Shown here in pieces: positions 1 through 5,683 of a stretch of DNA of 5,683 bases. This stretch comes from Verrucomicrobiota bacterium (GTDB lineage: Bacteria; Verrucomicrobiota; Verrucomicrobiia; Verrucomicrobiales; Verrucomicrobiaceae), in the NCBI GenBank assembly GCA_009885275.1, contig VFKY01000183.1:1-5683 (forward strand), in the 5' to 3' direction. Made by a program: the position numbers and the translations under genes. Position 1 is the stretch's first letter; each line of letters starts with the position of its first letter. The notes beneath the pieces were generated by a model. It saw only the letters and a list, made by a program, of their open reading frames with translations. It was not told where the DNA came from and did not search any database.

Positions 1-2
1 CG

Positions 3-476
3 ATTCCTGATCTTCCGGAAAATTACATCCTGCTCCACCCCTACTCTCGAGGCGATGGCAAATCTCTTACCCGCGAAGTCCTACAGGCATTATGCGACTG
101 CCTTCACTCTCATCCCGTTATTCTCGTTGGACGAGTGAATGAAGCCCCAAGTATTACAGGAAAAAACATCCTTACATTACTGAATCAAACAAATTTGCAC
201 GAACTCATCTGGCTGATACGTCATTCAAAAGCATGTATAAGTGTAGACAGCGGCCCCATGCATATAGCTGCTGCGGTGAATGATAGAACACTAGGTATTC
301 ACACTTGGAGCAATCCGCAAAAAGTCGGCCCTTATAATCCTCATGCTGTGGTCTGGAAAGCTGGGCGTATTGCCCCAAGAACAGAATTTACCAAAGAGGA
401 ACTAGTGACATCCAAAAATATGGATATCAGCGACACACGCCGAATGGCGGATTACATTCTTGGTAATTGGTTTTGA
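3..476 (+). CDS. Glycosyltransferase family 9 (LPS heptosyltransferase-like), 5'-truncated
   Basis: This is the C-terminal 157 residues of a glycosyltransferase; the frame is open from the window edge, so the start lies outside. Two signatures are visible: an HPYSRGDGKSLT segment (residues 12-23 of the fragment), matching the HP-x-S/A-R...K-x-W/L region that opens the C-terminal nucleotide-sugar domain, and NLHELIWLIRHSKACISVDSGPMHIAAA (64-91, quoted in two parts: NLHELIWLIRHSKAC and ISVDSGPMHIAAA), the GT9 hallmark in which a D-S/T-G-P-M-H motif contributes to donor binding. It is followed by NPQKVGPYNP, equivalent to the family's G-P-T-x-P...x-G-P-Y-G. GT9 enzymes are cytoplasmic GT-B-fold transferases that add heptose or related sugars to the LPS core; the exact donor and acceptor cannot be read from this fragment. 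A GTG at 135 lies inside the conserved domain and is not the true start. The next gene begins 30 bases downstream on the same strand. Confidence 0.85.
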   Translation: MPDLPENYILLHPYSRGDGKSLTREVLQALCDCLHSHPVILVGRVNEAPSITGKNILTLLNQTNLHELIWLIRHSKACISVDSGPMHIAAAVNDRTLGIHTWSNPQKVGPYNPHAVVWKAGRIAPRTEFTKEELVTSKNMDISDTRRMADYILGNWF

Positions 477-497
477 TTGCTTTCATGGGCTGCCCAT

Positions 498-503
498 GGA
501 GGA
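498..503 (+). promoter_or_regulatory. Shine-Dalgarno for the PrsW-like gene
   Basis: GGAGGA lies just upstream of the ATG at 507, with four bases between GGAGG and the start. The next in-frame ATG (519) would be 16 bases away, too far for this site, so it supports 507 as the start. Its position in the 30-base gap after the GT9 stop suggests translation from a shared transcript. Confidence 0.75.
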
Positions 504-506
504 TAA

Positions 507-2141
507 ATGTCACATTTTATGCCAAACTGGCGTTCCAATGCATTTTATCTAAGCCGCAATCCCACCTTTTTAATGAAAGGTGTAGCCTACATTCTTGGCT
601 TTTTTGTCACAGTCGCTATTGCTGCACATTTAATATTCTCAAGTGCGGAAGTAAATAATACCGCCAGTATGGCGACTGCATTAGCCGAGAAAACGCAGGA
701 ATCCTATAACTCACTCTTGCGAGAATCAAAAAAATCTCCGGATCACCTGGCTGAATGGCTACGAGATACTGCGGCTTTGAGAAAACACTTACACCCCACG
801 GACCGGCTATCATTTGATAGCGCCATCATCAAAATAGGAGGGGTGAATTTTAATTCACTCATACAGCATCACGCCATTGATCCCCTACAGAAAGAGATCT
901 TTTCCAACTATGCGCGGTGCATTTTTGATGGCTCAACTGTCAGTCAAAGTAATGCCCGCAACTTTCTACGTGAGAACGCTGGATCAAAGGATTCCACACG
1001 TTTTGCCAATGAATTTTACGCAGACATTCTTGCGCATGAAAATAAGCAAAAGGAGGCTCTATATTTTTACCTCCTTGAGACAATCTATCCCGAAGCTTCC
1101 TATGCTCGATTGATGGCAGGCCGAATTGCTCTGAATTTGAAGGATATTACAGCGTTGAATGAACTCACTAAAAATAGGGAATTCGTCATCCAGTGCACCT
1201 CATCTATGCTTTTGAAAATAGCAAAGCTGCTCGATGACAAGTCTCTGCTATTCCGAGGATTATGGACAATGCAACTGAATCGCATTTCGCAATTCATCGG
1301 ACTGAGTATCGCCATATTCAGCGCTGCGCTCTGGTATGTGATTTTGATCACTTCGGCAAATTTGCGTCTAAGAAAATCCATCAACTATCTTCCAACCATA
1401 TTTGCGGGCATGCTGAGCGTATGGTTGCTTCACACGTTACAGATCACTCTTCAATATGATGTTGATCCGGCTTTTGATGCTGAATTGTCGATAGGGCATA
1501 AAATATTTTATTGGACCATGTACGTGGGGTTGCCAGAAGAGGTGGTCAAAATATGTCTTTTCATGTTCTTTCTTCCGTTCCTTCTAAAGCAGCGTTCTGC
1601 CGCAAAAGCAGCGCTTTGTGGAGGCTGCGTTGGTCTTGGCTTTGCACTCAATGAAAATCTCCAATACTATCAAGACTACGGCATCACCATTGCATTGGGT
1701 CGATTACTCACGGCTAACATTATTCACATTTCCCTTACAGGCATACTTGGATATGAGTTGTATCTTCTTTTCGAATCACGATTTCATCGCGCAATCGAGT
1801 TTATACTCATGTTTGGAGCAGTAATACTAGCACACGGTCTTTATGATTTTTGTGTCGTAGAAACCTCCATTGAGGGGCTTGAAATTGGCAGCATCATCAT
1901 TGTCGCATTGGCAGCCCGTAGTTATTTGCAACGCTTGCATGAACAACACGGCTCAGCCACACATCAGCCCGTCTCTCGCACCAGTATTTTTTGTTTAGGG
2001 TCATCCTTACTGGTGGGTGTACTCATATTAATAACGGTACTCGACACCAATAGTCTAAAGGGAATCACTCTTGTTTTAAAGGAAGCCATTAGCCTCACAA
2101 CTGTGGCTCTCATTTATCTAAGAGAATTCAAAGAAGTATAA
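507..2141 (+). CDS. PrsW-family intramembrane protease with large N-terminal soluble domain
   Basis: This is a 544-residue polytopic membrane protein. The C-terminal half carries the PrsW core (family of Bacillus PrsW, which cleaves the anti-sigma factor RsiW): EEVVK at 344-348 (EExxK), FALNE at 379-383 (FxxxE), a membrane histidine at 407, and HGLYD at 443-447 (HxxxD). These are the residues expected to form the active site within the membrane. Hydrophobic segments lie at about 22-44, 261-283, 295-315, 333-360, 364-382, 397-422, 429-450, 455-472, 492-512 and 523-537. Residues ~46-258 form a soluble, mainly helical and probably TPR-like insert (for example 166-222) between the first and second helices. 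By the positive-inside rule (R9, R17, K24 before helix 1) this insert would be periplasmic. Bacillus PrsW is only about 220 residues, so more than half of this protein is extra. Start 507 is chosen from the GGAGGA site. It probably shares an operon with the upstream GT9 gene. No anti-sigma factor or other substrate is visible in the window, so its target is unknown. Confidence 0.85.
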   Translation: MSHFMPNWRSNAFYLSRNPTFLMKGVAYILGFFVTVAIAAHLIFSSAEVNNTASMATALAEKTQESYNSLLRESKKSPDHLAEWLRDTAALRKHLHPTDRLSFDSAIIKIGGVNFNSLIQHHAIDPLQKEIFSNYARCIFDGSTVSQSNARNFLRENAGSKDSTRFANEFYADILAHENKQKEALYFYLLETIYPEASYARLMAGRIALNLKDITALNELTKNREFVIQCTSSMLLKIAKLLDDKSLLFRGLWTMQLNRISQFIGLSIAIFSAALWYVILITSANLRLRKSINYLPTIFAGMLSVWLLHTLQITLQYDVDPAFDAELSIGHKIFYWTMYVGLPEEVVKICLFMFFLPFLLKQRSAAKAALCGGCVGLGFALNENLQYYQDYGITIALGRLLTANIIHISLTGILGYELYLLFESRFHRAIEFILMFGAVILAHGLYDFCVVETSIEGLEIGSIIIVALAARSYLQRLHEQHGSATHQPVSRTSIFCLGSSLLVGVLILITVLDTNSLKGITLVLKEAISLTTVALIYLREFKEV

Positions 2142-2170
2142 TCTGCACCTGCTCACATCATCCAATAACT

Positions 2171-2208
2171 AACAAAGTCCTGTGAGGTAAACCCCACAGG
2201 ACTTTGTT
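2171..2208. terminator. Bidirectional intrinsic terminator between convergent genes
   Basis: A 14-bp perfect inverted repeat, AACAAAGTCCTGTG (2171-2184) with its complement at 2195-2208, can extend through one A-C mismatch and two G-C pairs to a TAAA tetraloop. On the plus strand the hairpin ends in TTTGTTTC; on the minus strand the descending arm reads into TTTGTTAGTTATT. Both T tracts are interrupted and moderate. It lies 30 bases after the PrsW-like stop and about 50 bases after the ppdK stop, which fits termination of both converging transcripts. Confidence 0.8.
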
Positions 2209-2258
2209 TCTGACGGACCAGTTTGTTCGTCTGCTACTAGGCGCTTAAGCGAGCCTTA

Positions 2259-2402
2259 TTATTTCTTTTTAGGAGCCGCTTTCTTAGCAGGAGCTGCCTT
2301 CTTAGGAGCTGCTTTCTTTGCAGGAGCTGCCTTTTTAGGAGCTGCTTTCTTTGCGGGTGCTGCCTTTTTAGGAGCTGCTTTCTTTGCTGCTTTTTTAGCC
2401 AT
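2259..2402 (-). CDS. Possible nested gene: 47-residue histone H1-like Lys/Ala/Pro protein
   Basis: The last 47 codons of the ppdK frame begin with ATG (2402-2400) and read [13 protein letters not shown] followed by repeated [11 protein letters not shown] units, ending in KKK. The composition is almost entirely Lys, Ala and Pro, with no acidic or aromatic residues and no predicted fold, like the C-terminal tails of histone H1 and bacterial H1-like or AlgP-type DNA-binding proteins. An MAKKA-type start is common for such small proteins. A GAGGA Shine-Dalgarno eight bases upstream indicates the ATG could be used on its own, yielding a separate nucleoid-associated protein besides the PPDK fusion. 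Sequence that looks like a ribosome site can occur by chance in purine-rich Lys codons, so independent expression is an inference. The alternative is that it is simply a disordered tail of PPDK. Confidence 0.45.
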   Translation of the reverse strand: MAKKAAKKAAPKKAAPAKKAAPKKAAPAKKAAPKKAAPAKKAAPKKK

Positions 2403-5279
2403 GGTATTATTCCTCGTTTGGTTTTTGGTTGCTGTTTTTGTTTTGGCCGTGGCGCTTGCAGCATTGCCTACTTTAACAGCAGGTTTTGCTTTGGCATTTC
2501 CACGGACATTTGTTGTAAGAGCAACTTTGGAGCCAGCCTTCTGCTGCTCTTCCAATGCTGCCTGTGCTGCGGCGAGACGCGCAACGGGAATACGATAAGG
2601 ACTGCAACTGACGTAGTTGAGACCAAGTTTGTGACAGAATTTTACACTATCGGGGTCGCCGCCGTGTTCACCACAAATACCGAGCTTAATGTCGGGACGA
2701 GTTTGACGGCCTTTAGCCACCGCGATCTCCATCAATTGCCCCACACCTGTGGTATCAAGAGTAGCGAAAGGATTCTTTTTAAACACTTCAGCCTCTGTGT
2801 AAGGCATAAGGAAAGATCCCATGTCATCACGGCTAATACCAAGTGCAGTTTGCGTAAGGTCGTTGGTGCCGAAACTAAAAAACTCAGCATTCTGCGCAAT
2901 TTCGTCGGCAGTAAGCGCACCACGCGGTACTTCAATCATAGTGCCTACTTGATATTCAAACTTTATCTTCTTCTCCGCCATGACTTTGGCAGCAGTAGCA
3001 TGAACTATTTCAGATTGCAGATCAAATTCCTTCTTGAAACCAACAAGTGGAATCATCACTTCTGGTTTCACTTTGATCTTCTTTTTAGCTACATCTGCGG
3101 CTGCCTCAAAAATAGCTCTCGCCTGCATCTCAGTGATTTCAGGATAAGCAATACCCAGACGACAACCACGGTGACCAAGCATCGGGTTAAATTCATGAAG
3201 CTGTTCAACTCGGGCAGCAATAGCTTCAGGCTTCACTCCAAGCTTAGCAGCAAGCTCAGTTTGCGATTTACTATCATGCGGAAGGAATTCGTGAAGTGGT
3301 GGATCCAGAAGACGAATGGTAGCAGGCAAGCCCTTAAGCTCCGTGAAAATGCCTGTAAAATCATCTCGCTGATACGGAAGAAGTTTTGCCAAAGCAGTTT
3401 TACGCGCCTCGAGGGTGGTCGCTAAAATCATCTCGCGCATAGCATCAATGCGGTTCCCCTCGAAGAACATGTGCTCAGTTCTGGTAAGCCCGATACCGGT
3501 GGCACCAAAAGCCATAGCGATACGTGTTTGTTCCGGAGTATCTGCATTGGTACGGATTGCAAGCTTAGTAGCCTGTTCGCACCACTTCATCAATTGAAGG
3601 AACCCTTTGAATTTTTCAGAACTCTGCGCGACTTTGTCACCATCAACAATGCCAGTTATGATTTCAGAGGATGCTGTCTTCAACTGACCACCATAAACAG
3701 TGCCAGCAGTACCGTCGATGCTCATGAAGTCGCCTTCATTGAAGGTTTTGCCTGCAGCCTTTACAGTTTTCTTTGCGTAGTCGATCTCAAGCGCAGAAGC
3801 ACCGCATACGCACACCTTACCCATTTGACGAGCAACAAGAGCCGCATGGGAAGATACTCCACCTTTCGCAGTGAGAATACCGTCAGCGGCGATCATACCA
3901 CGAAGGTCTTCAGGACTGGTTTCATTACGAACCAAAAGTACTTTTTCACCACGAGCCTCAGCAAGCACCGCGCGGTCTGCATTGAGGTAAATTCTGCCTG
4001 ACGCAGCACCTGGACCCGCAGGAAGACCAGTAGCGATGACGATCGCCTTCTTGGCGTCAGCGACATCAAAAATTGGAGCCAAAAGTTGATCCAATTGATC
4101 AGCAGGATTACGCATAACCGCTGTTTGCCAATCGATGAGTTTCTCCTTGTACATATCCATGGAGAACTTCAAAGCGGCAGCGGCGGTGCGCTTACCATTA
4201 CGAGTCTGAAGCATGAAAAGCTTACCTTCTTGTACAGTAAACTCAACATCTTGCACATCCTTGAAATGCTTTTCAAGAATAGCGCGAACCTTCATGAGTT
4301 CAGCGTAGGGCTTGGGCATCACGTCCTTGAGTTTAGACACAGGCTCAGGCGTACGCACTCCAGCAACCACATCTTCACCTTGGGCATTGATGAGAAACTC
4401 ACCATAGAATTCGTTAACACCATTTGCCGGGTTACGAGTAAACGCCACGCCAGAACCAGAATTTTCTCCAGTATTGCCATACACCATGGCTTGCACATTG
4501 ACCGCAGTTCCCCACTCAGAAGGAATATTATACTTACGACGATAAACAATAGCGCGATCGTTCATCCATGATGAAAATACAGCGCCCGCAGCGCCACGAA
4601 GCTGATCCCAAGGATTACTAGGTACTGTTTTACCAGTCCTCTCCTTAACCATACTCTTGAAACGTTTAACAAGTTCTTTCTGATCATCAGCGGTCAGATC
4701 ACTATCCAATATCTGCTTGTGATATTTCTCATGTTTAAACTCTTCGATAACGGTCTCGAATGGCTCATGCTCCTCACCTTCCAATTTCTGAGCACCGAGA
4801 ACAACGTCTCCATACATTTGCACGAAGCGACGATAGCAATCCCACGCGAACCGCGCGTTCTTTGTGGCAGCGGCAAGTGAAAGGACGGTTTGGTCATTCA
4901 AACCAAGATTTAAAATAGTATCCATCATGCCAGGCATGGAATCGCGAGCACCTGAGCGAACGGCAACAAGAAGCGGCATTGCCTTCGTGTCACCAAATTT
5001 GCACCCCATGATTTTTTCCATGCCAGAAATTCCAGCTTCAACTTGTGATTGCAATGCTGCAGGATACGTCCGCCTATTTGCATAATAGTAAGTACACACC
5101 TCTGTAGATATTGTGTAGCCAGCAGGGACAGGAAGGCCGATGCGACTCATCTCTGCGAGGTTCGCACCTTTTCCGCCAAGCAACGCTTTCATGGAGCCAT
5201 TACCGTCAGCTTTACTTGCTCCGAAAAAATAAACGTATTTGCTTTTTACTGCACTAACTTTGGAATCTTTTTTTGCCAT
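2259..5279 (-). CDS. ppdK: Pyruvate, phosphate dikinase with basic H1-like C-terminal tail
   Basis: Cytoplasmic PPDK, interconverting ATP + Pi + pyruvate and AMP + PPi + PEP, in glycolysis or gluconeogenesis. All three domains are present. The N-terminal ATP-grasp domain (~1-370) has [16 protein letters not shown] from 106, with R108, and [11 protein letters not shown] at 355-365. The swivelling phosphohistidine domain (~415-530) has [12 protein letters not shown] at 473-484 with catalytic H478. The PEP/pyruvate TIM barrel (~540-905) has [10 protein letters not shown] (R600), [12 protein letters not shown] (R656), MIEVPRG (E783, Mg2+), FGTNDLTQ (D807, Mg2+) and [10 protein letters not shown] with catalytic C869. 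The usual enzyme ends near [17 protein letters not shown] (893-909), giving about 875-910 residues. Here about 95 more follow: a basic Ala/Lys/Thr linker (~912-959), then a KKAAP repeat tail (960-1006). The position matching the plant regulatory threonine is S476. ATG 5279 is the only plausible start: no in-frame ATG, GTG or TTG occurs before the stop at 5324-5322. No good Shine-Dalgarno precedes it. Two tandem TAA codons end the gene. Confidence 0.97.
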   Translation of the reverse strand: MAKKDSKVSAVKSKYVYFFGASKADGNGSMKALLGGKGANLAEMSRIGLPVPAGYTISTEVCTYYYANRRTYPAALQSQVEAGISGMEKIMGCKFGDTKAMPLLVAVRSGARDSMPGMMDTILNLGLNDQTVLSLAAATKNARFAWDCYRRFVQMYGDVVLGAQKLEGEEHEPFETVIEEFKHEKYHKQILDSDLTADDQKELVKRFKSMVKERTGKTVPSNPWDQLRGAAGAVFSSWMNDRAIVYRRKYNIPSEWGTAVNVQAMVYGNTGENSGSGVAFTRNPANGVNEFYGEFLINAQGEDVVAGVRTPEPVSKLKDVMPKPYAELMKVRAILEKHFKDVQDVEFTVQEGKLFMLQTRNGKRTAAAALKFSMDMYKEKLIDWQTAVMRNPADQLDQLLAPIFDVADAKKAIVIATGLPAGPGAASGRIYLNADRAVLAEARGEKVLLVRNETSPEDLRGMIAADGILTAKGGVSSHAALVARQMGKVCVCGASALEIDYAKKTVKAAGKTFNEGDFMSIDGTAGTVYGGQLKTASSEIITGIVDGDKVAQSSEKFKGFLQLMKWCEQATKLAIRTNADTPEQTRIAMAFGATGIGLTRTEHMFFEGNRIDAMREMILATTLEARKTALAKLLPYQRDDFTGIFTELKGLPATIRLLDPPLHEFLPHDSKSQTELAAKLGVKPEAIAARVEQLHEFNPMLGHRGCRLGIAYPEITEMQARAIFEAAADVAKKKIKVKPEVMIPLVGFKKEFDLQSEIVHATAAKVMAEKKIKFEYQVGTMIEVPRGALTADEIAQNAEFFSFGTNDLTQTALGISRDDMGSFLMPYTEAEVFKKNPFATLDTTGVGQLMEIAVAKGRQTRPDIKLGICGEHGGDPDSVKFCHKLGLNYVSCSPYRIPVARLAAAQAALEEQQKAGSKVALTTNVRGNAKAKPAVKVGNAASATAKTKTATKNQTRNNTMAKKAAKKAAPKKAAPAKKAAPKKAAPAKKAAPKKAAPAKKAAPKKK
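2262..2384 (-). repeat. 33-bp coding tandem repeat (11-residue [11 protein letters not shown] unit)
   Basis: Three complete 33-bp units and one partial unit run through the 3' end of ppdK, encoding PPDK residues 966-976, 977-987, 988-998 and 999-1006. The first and second units differ at two bases, as do the second and third, all at third codon positions. Such near-identity suggests recent expansion by slippage or unequal recombination, with selection keeping the protein unit. Copy number may vary between strains or be collapsed in a short-read assembly. Confidence 0.9.
2411..2415 (-). promoter_or_regulatory. Internal Shine-Dalgarno within ppdK, before the H1-like ATG
   Basis: Reading the minus strand, GAGGA is followed by ATAATACC and then ATG at 2402, an eight-base spacer that is close to optimal. 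It falls within the ppdK codons for Thr-Arg-Asn just before Met960. By comparison, the ppdK start itself has no obvious Shine-Dalgarno. It is the main evidence that the 47-residue tail may be initiated independently. Confidence 0.5.
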
Positions 5280-5360
5280 AACTGATAAACCGTTTTCCGG
5301 TCGTGTGTCTCGTATGTTTTGTTAAGTGAAATGTCCGTAATGAATTACAGAATATTTCGC

Positions 5361-5396
5361 AAGAGTATTTGGTTCATCAAAACTGTCAATACTCTT
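5361..5396. repeat. 9-bp inverted repeat bracketing the ppdK promoter
   Basis: AAGAGTATT (5361-5369) and AATACTCTT (5388-5396) are perfect inverted copies separated by 18 bases; allowing one bulged T, the pairing extends by GC. One arm covers the putative -10 and the other overlaps the upstream edge of the -35. The arm centres are 27 bases apart, a spacing compatible with a dimeric regulator or two repressor molecules covering the promoter. A regulator is inferred; none is encoded nearby. Confidence 0.5.
5362..5389 (-). promoter_or_regulatory. Candidate sigma70-type promoter for ppdK
   Basis: On the minus strand a perfect TTGACA (5389-5384) is followed after 16 bases by TACTCT (5367-5362), a weak -10 matching TATAAT at three of six positions. 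Transcription would begin near 5355, leaving a leader of about 75 bases before the ppdK ATG at 5279. The -35 is convincing and the -10 is not, which would fit a promoter that needs an activator. The leader can form a small ACCG/CGGT hairpin (5289-5301) close to the start codon. Confidence 0.5.
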
Positions 5397-5437
5397 TGCA
5401 CGTTTGTTACGCAAAATGGAGAACCCCCGAAAACACC

Positions 5438-5460
5438 CACGTCACCGGCAACACGTCACC
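5438..5460. repeat. Tandem 9-bp direct repeat upstream of ppdK
   Basis: CACGTCACC occurs at 5438-5446 and again at 5452-5460, with five bases between. Read toward ppdK it is GGTGACGTG-TTGCC-GGTGACGTG, lying 49-71 bases upstream of the candidate -35. A direct repeat at that distance is where an activator could bind, but a chance repeat in this C/A-rich stretch cannot be excluded. Confidence 0.4.
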
Positions 5461-5683
5461 CTTCAGGCATTAAAATATCACTTACCATTACATAGAATAA
5501 CCATACCGGCTCAAATCTCCCCTCATCACGAAACAACATCGCCACGCTTACATCGCACAACTTCAACGGGGCAATCAGAAGATCGCCTCACACAGTTCGC
5601 AACTCCCACTCTCTCCCGCCCTAGAGCCAACAGGGAAAGATCATCACCATCGAGACTGCAACACCATCAGGATAGCTCATCAC

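Larger units (their letters stand above)
5280..5683. other. Intergenic region upstream of ppdK; no convincing gene
   Basis: These 404 bases run from the ppdK start to the window edge. The part nearest ppdK (5280-5400) is AT-rich and holds the candidate promoter and inverted repeat. From about 5401 on, the plus strand is strikingly rich in C and A (in 5521-5580 there are 21 C and 9 G). A plus-strand frame is open from 5401 to the edge with an ATG at 5416, about 89 codons. Its translation is dominated by His, Arg, Ser, Thr, Pro and Gln, has no hydrophobic core and no Shine-Dalgarno, and scarcity of T makes stops rare in this strand anyway. On the minus strand a 20-codon open frame enters from the edge and stops at 5623-5621; it is too short to call. 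No tRNA or rRNA is recognisable. Confidence 0.5.

Noticed and set aside
2242..2251. Perfect palindrome CGCTTAAGCG just after the ppdK stop
   Set aside because: Only 10 bp with no spacer for a loop and no T tract; the stronger hairpin at 2171-2208 explains termination.
2262..2384. CRISPR-like regular repetition
   Set aside because: The units are contiguous, coding and lack unique spacers; it is a tandem coding repeat.
2237..2464. 75-codon minus-strand frame rich in Lys, Gln, Arg and Leu
   Set aside because: It is the shifted reading of the KKAAP tandem repeat; its repetitiveness comes from the DNA repeat, not from a protein.
2418..3425. 335-codon plus-strand open frame opposite ppdK
   Set aside because: It is antisense to conserved PPDK domains. 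Its translation is Cys/Phe/Ser/Thr-rich with no recognisable motif, as expected for the complement of a coding gene.
3471..4571. Two further plus-strand open frames (3471-4001 and 4086-4571)
   Set aside because: Both lie opposite the central and ATP-grasp domains of ppdK and show no family signature; they are shadows.
5621..5683. Minus-strand frame entering from the right edge, possibly the end of another gene
   Set aside because: Only 20 codons are visible before TAG at 5623-5621, with no recognisable motif.

Overview
The window is a piece of a Gram-negative-type bacterial chromosome of moderate GC content. The 3' end of an ADP-heptose:LPS heptosyltransferase-like (GT9) gene points to an outer-membrane-bearing bacterium. 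A pyruvate,phosphate dikinase and a lysine/alanine/proline histone H1-like tail would fit the Planctomycetes-Verrucomicrobia-Chlamydiae group, Verrucomicrobiota in particular. That placement is an inference from gene content, not a sequence match, and is low confidence. There are no mobile elements, tRNAs, rRNAs or CRISPR arrays.

Layout. Positions 3-476 (+) hold the C-terminal 157 residues of a GT9 glycosyltransferase. After 30 bases and a strong Shine-Dalgarno, 507-2141 (+) encodes a 544-residue PrsW-family intramembrane protease with all core motifs and an unusually large soluble insert after its first membrane helix. The two probably form the end of one operon. Positions 2142-2258 separate convergent genes and carry a long hairpin that can terminate both strands. 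On the minus strand, 5279-2259 is ppdK, encoding a complete three-domain dikinase followed by about 95 residues of basic, low-complexity tail. The last 47 residues look like a small histone H1-like protein with its own ATG and a well-spaced Shine-Dalgarno, in frame with ppdK. Positions 5280-5683 have no convincing gene. They contain a candidate ppdK promoter bracketed by a 9-bp inverted repeat, and a tandem 9-bp direct repeat farther upstream.

How the genes relate. The GT9 and PrsW-like genes suggest a cell-envelope unit. ppdK is an independent central-carbon gene interconverting PEP and pyruvate. The most unusual structure is the ppdK/H1-like junction at about 2400-2415. It could be a fused polypeptide, a nested gene expressed as a separate small protein, or two genes merged by a one-base frameshift. 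The sequence alone cannot decide between these.
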